A stretch of 5,849 bases of DNA from Dehalococcoidia bacterium SM23_28_2. Its GTDB lineage: Bacteria; Chloroflexota; Dehalococcoidia; SM23-28-2. The translations under genes were made by a program, and so were the position numbers. Below the pieces are notes generated by a model. That model was not told the DNA's origin and ran no database searches. It saw nothing but the letters and a program-made list of their open reading frames with translations. The stretch's first letter is position 1. Each line of letters opens with the position of its first letter. Positions 1-5,256 of this stretch are shown piece after piece. Location of the stretch: positions 1 to 5,849 of the forward strand of contig LJUA01000097.1 of assembly GCA_001303545.1 (NCBI GenBank), in the 5' to 3' direction.

Positions 1-80
1 ATACTGGACACTGCAGGATGGCGGCCGCGCAGGAGTGGGTTAGCGCATTACAAAACATGAATTGGGGAGAGTCATTCTGT

Positions 81-109
81 TTGACAGTAAGACGCCCGCA
101 AGCCATTAT
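81..109 (+). promoter_or_regulatory. Candidate sigma70-type promoter of the ABC transporter operon
   Basis: A perfect -35 hexamer TTGACA lies at 81-86. After a 17-bp spacer comes CATTAT at 104-109, which matches the -10 consensus at four of six positions, including the key second A and last T. The AT-rich stretch 104-114 also offers TATAGT at 109-114, but with a longer spacer. Transcription would start near 116, leaving a leader of roughly 185 nt before the ATG at 302. A short inverted repeat (CTGT at 77-80, ACAG at 84-87) overlaps the -35 box and might be part of an operator, though at 4 bp per arm it could be chance. Confidence 0.55.
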
Positions 110-164
110 ATAGTACACACGCACTGCGCCGTTCTGCGGCAGGCTTGTATTATCTCCGCAGGAA

Positions 165-262
165 GGCGAAGAACGTCGAGGAAGCGCCAAAGGCGTTCTT
201 GCCCGGTATTGGAAGGGCTCAACGCTCTTCCAATGCGGCTTTAAGGCCCTTGGGCTGGCCTT
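165..262 (+). other. Structured 5' leader of the transporter operon
   Basis: Several inverted repeats lie between the promoter and the first ATG. The strongest pairs 206-218 with 224-236 (13 bp including two G-T wobbles, loop TCAAC at 219-223). It is followed by GGCTTT at 237-242, which is too poor in T for a classic terminator. A second stem pairs 169-177 with 192-200 (9 bp with one T-G wobble). A competing small stem pairs 183-188 with 192-197, so these two cannot form together. A weaker stem pairs 243-248 with 257-262. This could be an attenuator or an mRNA-stabilising leader. It matches no riboswitch I recognise. The rest of 1-301 shows no convincing gene. Confidence 0.4.
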
Positions 263-301
263 TGTGGCGTGAGGTTGTGGGGAAGGACGGACTGAATACC
301 T

Positions 302-610
302 ATGGAGAGGATCGGCAGGAGGAGAAGGTCTCGCTGGCTTGTGCTCCTGGTTGTGCTGGCCGCTGCCGCGATAGGGGGCTTCTTCGCCTACCAGTTCTGG
401 TTCTCTGATAGCGGCTCCAACGAGGAGACCTTCAACACGTACAGGGTGACCACAACCACTATGCGCTCCACCGTCACTACCTCAGGCGAGGCGCGAGCGA
501 TGGAGGAGATATTGCTCAGCTTCGGCATAGCGGGGAGGGTGAGCTCCGTGGGGGTGGAGCTAGGCGATGAGGTCAAGGGTGAGCTCCGTGGGGGTGGAGC
601 TAGGCGATGA
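302..610 (+). CDS. HlyD/MacA-family adaptor, N-terminal part (gene broken by frameshift)
   Basis: This is the start of a membrane-fusion (adaptor) protein of an ABC export system. The ATG at 302 is the first usable start in frame, because a TGA lies at 293-295. A purine-rich GGAAGGA at 281-287 is a rather distant ribosome-binding site. Residues 1-11 are Arg-rich and residues 12-33 form one hydrophobic segment, giving a signal anchor with the rest of the protein outside. Residues 46-92 start the half-lipoyl domain, including the GRVSSVGVELGDEVK motif. After Lys92 the frame is lost at the junction of a 40-bp tandem duplication: ten nonsense residues follow, then TGA at 608-610. The true continuation is the next reading frame (567-2243). 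Joined with one repeat copy removed, the gene encodes 633 residues (1902 bp with stop). As written, this fragment alone could not work. Confidence 0.8.
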   Translation: MERIGRRRRSRWLVLLVVLAAAAIGGFFAYQFWFSDSGSNEETFNTYRVTTTTMRSTVTTSGEARAMEEILLSFGIAGRVSSVGVELGDEVKGELRGGGARR

Positions 611-617
611 GGTCAAG
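536..617 (+). repeat. Exact 40-bp tandem duplication that breaks the adaptor gene
   Basis: Bases 536-577 are identical to 576-617, giving a direct repeat with a 40-bp period and a 42-bp match. Because 40 is not a multiple of three, the second copy shifts the frame from that of 302 to that of 567. Both frames translate the repeat to the same lipoyl residues (RVSSVGVELGDEVK), which shows that one ancestral copy was doubled. Each copy holds a small hairpin, AGCTCC at 542-547 pairing with GGAGCT at 556-561, repeated at 582-601; this could promote slippage. An assembly artefact from a k-mer-sized overlap is equally possible. Confidence 0.95.
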
Positions 618-2243
618 ACGGACCAGGAGCTGGCCAGCCTGGAATCCGATGCCCTGGAGAACCAACTGGCAACCGCCGAGGCAAATCTCCTGTCGGCGCG
701 CATCCGCCTCCAGCAGATCCAGGAGGGGGCTTCGACGGCCGAGCTGGCCGCCGCCGATAAGGCGGTGGTCAGTGCACAAGCGGCGCTTGACACCGCCACG
801 AATGACCTGGATGACCTGTTGGAGGGAGCCTCTGACGCGGAGATGGCCGTAGCTGAGGAGATGGTGAGGAGCGCCGAATCAGCCCTGCTTGCCGCTCAGG
901 ACAACCTGAGGAAACTAAGGGAAGGCGCTTCCGATGCCGAGCTGGCCGCCGCGCAGGCGAACGTGGCAATCGCCGAGGCGAACCTGACGAGCGCCAAGGG
1001 TCTGCAGACAAGCGCCATGGCGGGCGTCCAGTCGGCGGAGGCGGTTCTGCAAAACGCCGTCAACACCTACTGCAACACCCACGACCACCTCTTCGACATC
1101 TGTGACGACTTAGCTGATGACTTCTCCATTCCCCTCAGCAACCATCAGATCAACGAGCTCAACGATTCCATCAGGCCGGAGGAGGAGCCGGATCCAGCCC
1201 TCGCTGCGGCGACTGGCGCTCTGATCGAAGCGAACTCGCTCTACCGCAACGCGCTGACGGCCAGGTCCGATGCCCAGGCGGCCGTTGACGCTGCCGAGAG
1301 CGCTCTGGCATCCGCCCAGGAGGCTCTCGATACGTTGGAGGAGGGGGCCGACCCGGAGGACATCGCTACAGCCGAATCGGCGGTGACAGCGGCTGAGCAG
1401 GCCCTGAAGGCGGCTGAACTGCAACTGGACGATCTTCGCGAGGGTGCGTCGGACTCGGCTATTGCCGCTGCTCAGGGCGCCGTCAACACTGCACAGGCCA
1501 ACCTGACGTCAGCCATAGAGGCCAAGAATGATCTCCTGGCCGGCGCCGACCAGGAGGACATCGACCTGCAGACTCAGCAGGTGCAGATCGCCGAGCTGGC
1601 GGTGAAGCAGGCCCGCGAGAACCTGGAGGACGCAAAGCTGATAGCGCCCTTCGATGGCACTGTCGCCGCCATCAATATCGACACGGGGGATCTGGTGACC
1701 TCGGCCACGCCGGCCATCACTCTGCTCACCCCCGATGCCCTGGAGGTGGAGCTGACCCTTGGCGAGACGGACCTTCCGAGCATCAAGGTTGGTCAAACGG
1801 GAATCATCATTTTCGATGCCATTCAGGAGAAGGCGTATCATCTCACGGTAACGTCGGTAGGCCTCGCTCCTAGCGTTGAGCAGGGCGTGGTCACCTATCT
1901 TGCCACCGCCCAGCTTGAGGACTTAGAATCCGAGGCTGACGTCCGGCCGGCTCCGGGCATGAGCGGGGCAGCGGTTATTGTCACCGAGGAGAAGCCCGAT
2001 GCCCTGGCTGTGCCTAACCGGGCTATCAGGCGTCAGGGGCAGAGCTATACTGTAGAGGTGCTGGTCGACGGCGAGGTGATTACAAGGGTCGTCCTCACAG
2101 GCATTAGCGACACCGAGAACACGGAGATCGTCAGCGGCCTGGAGATTGGCGACCTGGTAGTACTCCCAGGCAGCGCTTCTTCTGAGGGAACGGTCGAGGA
2201 GACGGACGAGGAGGCGGAGGAACTCCCCGGCGGCATTCGCTAG
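567..2243 (+). CDS. HlyD/MacA-family adaptor, main body (rest of the frameshifted gene)
   Basis: This frame carries the body of the adaptor that links an ABC pump to substrate or outer structures. Numbering is for the repaired 633-residue protein. The half-lipoyl motif (to 92) leads into a very long Ala-rich helical region, about 98-240. A loop with C244, H247, H249 and C254 follows, then a Pro/Glu-rich stretch (279-285) and a second helical arm, about 286-430. The lipoyl fold closes with LIAPFDGTV (433-441) and DTGDLV. A beta-barrel (about 465-550) and a membrane-proximal domain containing AVPNRAI (556-562) come next, and an acidic tail ends the protein. Each arm has EGA-type breaks exactly 33 residues apart. 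MacA-type adaptors are usually 370-450 residues, so the extra length is all in the arms. The ATG at 567 is only where the shifted frame opens; the native start is 302. The stop lies 15 bp before the ATPase gene, so the two are co-transcribed. Confidence 0.85.
   Translation: MRSRVSSVGVELGDEVKTDQELASLESDALENQLATAEANLLSARIRLQQIQEGASTAELAAADKAVVSAQAALDTATNDLDDLLEGASDAEMAVAEEMVRSAESALLAAQDNLRKLREGASDAELAAAQANVAIAEANLTSAKGLQTSAMAGVQSAEAVLQNAVNTYCNTHDHLFDICDDLADDFSIPLSNHQINELNDSIRPEEEPDPALAAATGALIEANSLYRNALTARSDAQAAVDAAESALASAQEALDTLEEGADPEDIATAESAVTAAEQALKAAELQLDDLREGASDSAIAAAQGAVNTAQANLTSAIEAKNDLLAGADQEDIDLQTQQVQIAELAVKQARENLEDAKLIAPFDGTVAAINIDTGDLVTSATPAITLLTPDALEVELTLGETDLPSIKVGQTGIIIFDAIQEKAYHLTVTSVGLAPSVEQGVVTYLATAQLEDLESEADVRPAPGMSGAAVIVTEEKPDALAVPNRAIRRQGQSYTVEVLVDGEVITRVVLTGISDTENTEIVSGLEIGDLVVLPGSASSEGTVEETDEEAEELPGGIR
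723..1019 (+). repeat. Three 99-bp (33-residue) coding repeats, first arm of the adaptor
   Basis: Three units begin at 723, 822 and 921, each with codons for Glu-Gly-Ala-Ser followed by an (A)ELA- or AEMA-type helix start. In the repaired protein they start at residues 128, 161 and 194. The units have diverged in DNA but keep patches such as GAGCTGGCCGCCGC at 741-754 and 939-952, exactly 198 bp (two units) apart. The pattern fits internal duplication of a helical module, with the Gly-Ala-Ser as a kink or turn. Confidence 0.8.
1341..1637 (+). repeat. Three 99-bp (33-residue) coding repeats, second arm of the adaptor
   Basis: Units begin at 1341 (EGAD), 1440 (EGAS) and 1539 (AGAD), at residues 334, 367 and 400 of the repaired adaptor. 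The spacing is exactly 33 residues, as in the first arm. The last unit runs directly into the LIAPFDG motif of the second lipoyl half, so this arm returns the chain to the lipoyl domain. Unit sequences are related to those of the first arm but clearly diverged. Confidence 0.8.
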
Positions 2244-2258
2244 GCAGCAATTCGAGCC

Positions 2259-2999
2259 GTGGTTAAGCTAACCGATATCATCAAGGTCTATCTAGCTGGC
2301 GATGTGCCCGTACCCGCCCTGCGCGGAATCAACCTGCAAATAGAGGAGGGCGAGTTTCTGGCCATCATGGGGCATTCGGGGTCCGGCAAGTCCACCCTCC
2401 TGAATATCCTTGGCTGCCTGGACAAACCCAGCGGGGGCACCTACGATCTCGATGGCTTGACGGTCAGCGACTTAGATGAGGAGCAACTGGCGGTGATCCG
2501 CAATCAGAAGATCGGGTTCGTCTTCCAGAGCTTCAACCTCCTTCGACGCCTGCCGGCGGTGGAGCAGGTGGAGCTACCCTTGCTCTATAGAAAGGTGCCC
2601 AACCGGCGGCGTCTGGCCGTCCAGGCTCTTACCGAGCTGGGGCTGGCCGACCGCCTGGCGCACCGACCCCCGCAGCTTTCGGGAGGCGAGCAGCAGCGGG
2701 TGGCCATCGCCCGTTGCCTGGTGACGAGTCCCTCGCTGATCCTGGCTGATGAGCCGACAGGCGCACTGGACACCGCCACCGGCCACGACATCATGCGTAT
2801 CTTCCAGCGACTGAACGAGGAGCGAGCCATTACTGTTGTTCTTGTGACGCACGAGCGGGAGATCGCGGACTACGCTCACAGGGTCGTTCGCCTTCAGGAT
2901 GGGCGAATCGTCGGCGACGAGCGGAACTCATCGCCGAATCGGCCGCCAGTGGCGGGCGGGCCCTCGCTCGGCGGTGACGGTGAGGATTCCAGGGCATGA
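2259..2999 (+). CDS. ABC transporter ATP-binding protein, MacB/LolD/YknY type
   Basis: This 246-residue cytoplasmic ATPase powers the permease encoded next to it. All nucleotide-binding motifs are present: Walker A GHSGSGKST (38-46), Q-loop Q90 in VFQSFNLL, signature LSGGEQQR (140-147), Walker B LILADEP with catalytic E165 (160-166), D-loop GALD (168-171) and switch His198. The 'ELPLLY' stretch (105-110) and 'LGCLDKPSGG' (51-60) are typical of the MacB/LolD/FtsE-like branch of exporters rather than of importers. The start is GTG at 2259, 15 bp after the adaptor stop, with only a weak ribosome-binding site, so translation may be coupled. The N-terminus aligns well with the family from this point. 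The last 30 or so residues are Pro/Gly/Ser-rich and probably disordered; they overlap the permease start by ATGA. In E. coli MacB the ATPase and permease are fused; here they are split, as in YknY/YknZ. Confidence 0.95.
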   Translation: MVKLTDIIKVYLAGDVPVPALRGINLQIEEGEFLAIMGHSGSGKSTLLNILGCLDKPSGGTYDLDGLTVSDLDEEQLAVIRNQKIGFVFQSFNLLRRLPAVEQVELPLLYRKVPNRRRLAVQALTELGLADRLAHRPPQLSGGEQQRVAIARCLVTSPSLILADEPTGALDTATGHDIMRIFQRLNEERAITVVLVTHEREIADYAHRVVRLQDGRIVGDERNSSPNRPPVAGGPSLGGDGEDSRA

Positions 3000-4273
3000 G
3001 CATCATCGACACAATCCGCAGTGCCTTCGCCGCTCTGAGCGCCAACAAGCTGCGCTCGTCGCTGACCATGCTGGGCATCATCATCGGTGTGAGCGCGGTG
3101 ATTACCCTCATGGCGGTGGGCCAGGGCTCTCAAAAAGGCGTCACGGAGAGCATTCGGGGGCTGGGCAGCAATCTTCTGTTTATCAGGCCCGGCCAGTCGC
3201 AGGCATCGAATGTCCAGGCGGCGGTATATGGGGGCCAGGCGCTGACCCTGGTAGACGAGGATGCCTACGCTGTCAATGATCCGGAGAAGTTTCCCTATGT
3301 GGAGGGCGTGGCGCCCCAAATCGACTTCGAGGGCGCACTGATCGCCGGTGCGGAGAACACGCGCACCACCATCATCGGCACGACGCCCGACTACCCGTAC
3401 GTACGCGACTTCTATGTGGCCAACGGTCAGTTCATCAGTGATAACGATGTTACCCGCAAAGGCCTTGTGGCTGTCCTGGGACACAGGGTGGCCGAGACGC
3501 TCTTCGGTGACAAGAACCCCCTCGGCAAGAGCGTACGCCTGGCGGTAGGCCCTGGGGGCATGATCACTTTCAACTTCCGGATCATCGGAGTCATGGAGCC
3601 GAAGGGGGCGACGGCCACCGGCGACGAGGATGACCTGATGTTCATACCCCTGCCGACAATGCAGGCTCGCATTCCCTTCCTGAGGCATCCTCAAGGGCTC
3701 AGCAATGTGTTCCAGATAACGGTGAAGGTGCGGGATAGGGATGACTTTGACCAAGCGGAGAAGGAGATAGCAGCCCTGCTCCGCGAGCGGCACAACGTGG
3801 ACGAGGACGACTTCGTGATTCTAAGTCAGAGCGACGTGGCCACTCTGAAGGCCGCCGAGACAGAGATATCCCAGACGCTGTGGGCAGCGATGGCGGCTAT
3901 CGCCGGTATCTCCCTGGTGGTCGGCGGCATCGGCATCATGAACATCATGCTGGTCTCTGTCACGGAGCGCATCCGGGAGATAGGCATCCGCAAGGCTGTG
4001 GGAGCGACGCGGGCCGACATTCTCACGCAGTTCCTGATCGAAGCGCTGATGGTGACGATGGCTGGTGGGCTCATTGGAGTTGTTCTTGGCGTTGCCCTTT
4101 CCACGTTTGCGGACGGCCGCACCATTCTGGAGCAGAGCGTGCGTGCGGAAGTCTCAGCGCTGGCCGTTATCCTGGCCTTTAGCGTGTCGGCGGCCATCGG
4201 CCTCTTCTTCGGTATTTATCCCGCCTTCAATGCCTCTCGTCTCAACCCTATCGAGGCCTTGCGCCACGAGTGA
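2996..4273 (+). CDS. ABC transporter permease, MacB/YknZ type (FtsX-like)
   Basis: This 425-residue membrane protein has the MacB layout. One membrane helix at about 22-43 is preceded by the amphipathic 'ANKLRSSLTMLGIIIGVSAVI' start. A large extracytoplasmic domain spans about 44-294, and three further helices lie at about 295-319, 345-370 and 386-409. The cytoplasmic loop after the second helix carries the family's coupling motif, SVTERIREIGIRKAVGA (321-337), which contacts the ATPase. The C-terminus ends in the usual YPAFNASRLNPIEALRHE-like pattern (408-425). Length and domain order are normal and no damage is seen. The ATG overlaps the ATPase stop as ATGA, with GAGG at 2982-2985 as a possible binding site, so the two are translationally coupled. 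By family, two copies pair with two ATPases and move the outer domain mechanically, working with the upstream adaptor. The substrate cannot be read from sequence. Confidence 0.95.
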   Translation: MSIIDTIRSAFAALSANKLRSSLTMLGIIIGVSAVITLMAVGQGSQKGVTESIRGLGSNLLFIRPGQSQASNVQAAVYGGQALTLVDEDAYAVNDPEKFPYVEGVAPQIDFEGALIAGAENTRTTIIGTTPDYPYVRDFYVANGQFISDNDVTRKGLVAVLGHRVAETLFGDKNPLGKSVRLAVGPGGMITFNFRIIGVMEPKGATATGDEDDLMFIPLPTMQARIPFLRHPQGLSNVFQITVKVRDRDDFDQAEKEIAALLRERHNVDEDDFVILSQSDVATLKAAETEISQTLWAAMAAIAGISLVVGGIGIMNIMLVSVTERIREIGIRKAVGATRADILTQFLIEALMVTMAGGLIGVVLGVALSTFADGRTILEQSVRAEVSALAVILAFSVSAAIGLFFGIYPAFNASRLNPIEALRHE

Positions 4274-4291
4274 CAGCGGCGAGACCGCCTT

Positions 4292-5023
4292 CTACTCGAG
4301 TACCTCAGCGATCCGTTCCTCCATAATGCGGGCAAGGTCTTCCACTTCCTCTCCTGGCTCGGCGCCGCCTATTGCAGACACCAGGAGCTGAGCGACAACT
4401 CGATCTTGCCTGAAGGCGACCACGTGAGCCACGAAGTCAACGTCGATCTCAACGTCCATGCCCTGCGGCCGGATTGTGCCTGTGTACTTACCAGCCAGCA
4501 TCTCATCGCCGACGCTGGGGAAGGACATCGGCTCCGTCTCAAGAGTGAGCACACCAGGGACCATGGTCGCTGCCTGCGCGGGGTCATTAGCCACCCCCCT
4601 ACCCCATTCCAGGCTGGTCTCAGCTCCCTCCGCAGTCTCGAAGATGCTCACCGAGACGGTGATCGTGGCGATGCCGCCTTGCATATAGGTCCCTACAGGG
4701 TCGTTGGTCATATAGGCAGCCCTGTATCCCAGGAGCCGTCCCCACTCCTCCAGGCGACTGAGGGTCGCCAGTTGTCCCGTCGGGTCGACTTCGGCGGCCT
4801 CCTCGTTGTCGGTGAATTGCTCTCCGGGATCCTCCAGAGCGAAGCCAGCGGGCAGATCCTCCACTGTGATGATCATCATCGAGAGCATGTCCTCCAGTGT
4901 TGCCCTGTCGACTGGAGTGGCCGTTGCCGAAGGGCCTTCCTCGCCGTCTCCGCCGCAGCCCACGCCGACGACTGACGCGACGGCGGCAAAACCAAGGACG
5001 ACTGCGATGAGCCAAGTCTTCAT
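4292..5023 (-). CDS. Putative lipoprotein of unknown function
   Basis: This protein has 243 residues. It starts with a signal peptide (Lys2, hydrophobic 4-22) and a likely lipidated Cys23 in VVGVGCGGD. The lipobox is imperfect, with Gly at -1, Val at -2 and Gly rather than Leu/Val/Ile at -3. A low-complexity linker (24-40, Gly/Glu/Ser/Ala/Thr/Pro) leads to a folded domain, about 41-243. Visible stretches include 'VEDLPAGF' (54-61), 'LLGYRAAY' (97-104), alternating beta-like segments at 118-129 and 188-216, and a C-terminal helix, 226-242. 'FRQDRVVAQLLV' followed by a Leu-Ala helix recalls small lipoproteins of Actinobacteria and Chloroflexota, but I cannot name a family. The ATG is preceded by a strong GGGAGGT site at 5034-5028. 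The gene converges on the permease 18 bp away, so it is not in that operon; a functional link to the pump is only a possibility. Confidence 0.85.
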   Translation of the reverse strand: MKTWLIAVVLGFAAVASVVGVGCGGDGEEGPSATATPVDRATLEDMLSMMIITVEDLPAGFALEDPGEQFTDNEEAAEVDPTGQLATLSRLEEWGRLLGYRAAYMTNDPVGTYMQGGIATITVSVSIFETAEGAETSLEWGRGVANDPAQAATMVPGVLTLETEPMSFPSVGDEMLAGKYTGTIRPQGMDVEIDVDFVAHVVAFRQDRVVAQLLVSAIGGAEPGEEVEDLARIMEERIAEVLE

Positions 5024-5027
5024 AGTG

Positions 5028-5034
5028 ACCTCCC
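5028..5034 (-). promoter_or_regulatory. Strong ribosome-binding site of the lipoprotein gene
   Basis: GGGAGGT on the minus strand, with 4 nt between it and the ATG at 5023-5021. It fixes the start of the lipoprotein and is the best Shine-Dalgarno match in the window. Confidence 0.8.
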
Positions 5035-5072
5035 ACCATCAAAGCCACATCGGGCAGAGTACACTGCGGTCG

Positions 5073-5081
5073 ATTATAGCA
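5073..5081 (-). promoter_or_regulatory. Extended -10 promoter of the lipoprotein gene
   Basis: Read on the minus strand this is TGCTATAAT: a perfect TATAAT (5078-5073) with the upstream TG of an extended -10 element. No good -35 box is seen 16-18 bp further upstream, which is usual for extended -10 promoters. Transcription would begin near 5066, giving a leader of about 43 nt before the ATG at 5023. Confidence 0.65.
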
Positions 5082-5133
5082 GGTGTCGCGCTAATAGTGC
5101 TGAGCGACTAGCTGGGGGATGATGAAAGCTGCT

Positions 5134-5151
5134 GTTGGAAGGCTGTCCAAC
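5134..5151. repeat. Small inverted repeat between the edge gene and the lipoprotein promoter
   Basis: GTTGGA at 5134-5139 and TCCAAC at 5146-5151 are perfect 6-bp arms around a 6-nt loop. A second short palindrome, CCCTCGGAGGG (5151-5161), abuts it. They lie just upstream of the lipoprotein promoter on the minus strand, so they may be a regulator site or a secondary terminator structure. No known operator is recognised. Confidence 0.35.
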
Positions 5152-5171
5152 CCTCGGAGGGCCTGCCCAAG

Positions 5172-5204
5172 AAGGCAGAAGGCCGTCGAGCGACCTTCTG
5201 CCTT
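5172..5204 (-). terminator. Hairpin terminator candidate after the edge gene
   Basis: A perfect 11-bp inverted repeat (AAGGCAGAAGG at 5172-5182 and CCTTCTGCCTT at 5194-5204) encloses an 11-nt loop. On the minus strand it lies about 52 nt past the stop of the gene ending at 5257. The 3' arm runs into a modest CCTTCTTGGG stretch instead of a clean T-run, so termination may be weak or helped by Rho. It could also insulate the lipoprotein promoter about 95 bp further on. Confidence 0.55.
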
Positions 5205-5256
5205 GTAGGTAGGTTGTAAGGGCTCCGATTTCTGTCGGGCAGGCGTCGTGCTCCTG

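Noticed and set aside
206..242. Intrinsic terminator inside the leader
   Set aside because: The hairpin is strong, but only TTT follows it and it lies between a good promoter and the operon, so a conditional leader structure is more likely than a plain terminator.
62..408. Two overlapping plus-strand reading frames (62-244 and 145-408) in the leader
   Set aside because: Both begin with TTG without a ribosome-binding site, are Arg-rich or show no family-like composition, and the second runs into the adaptor gene in another frame.
723..1637. CRISPR array or non-coding satellite from the 99-bp period
   Set aside because: The units are diverged in DNA but conserved as protein, and stay in frame with a coherent adaptor sequence. 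There are no identical repeats with unique spacers.
2894..3793. Minus-strand frame of 299 codons
   Set aside because: It lies antisense to the ATPase end and permease, whose conserved motifs are unmistakable. It is His/Arg-rich shadow sequence of GC-rich DNA.
4406..4975. Plus-strand frame of 189 codons
   Set aside because: It is antisense to the lipoprotein gene, which has a signal peptide, promoter and strong ribosome-binding site. This frame has none of these.
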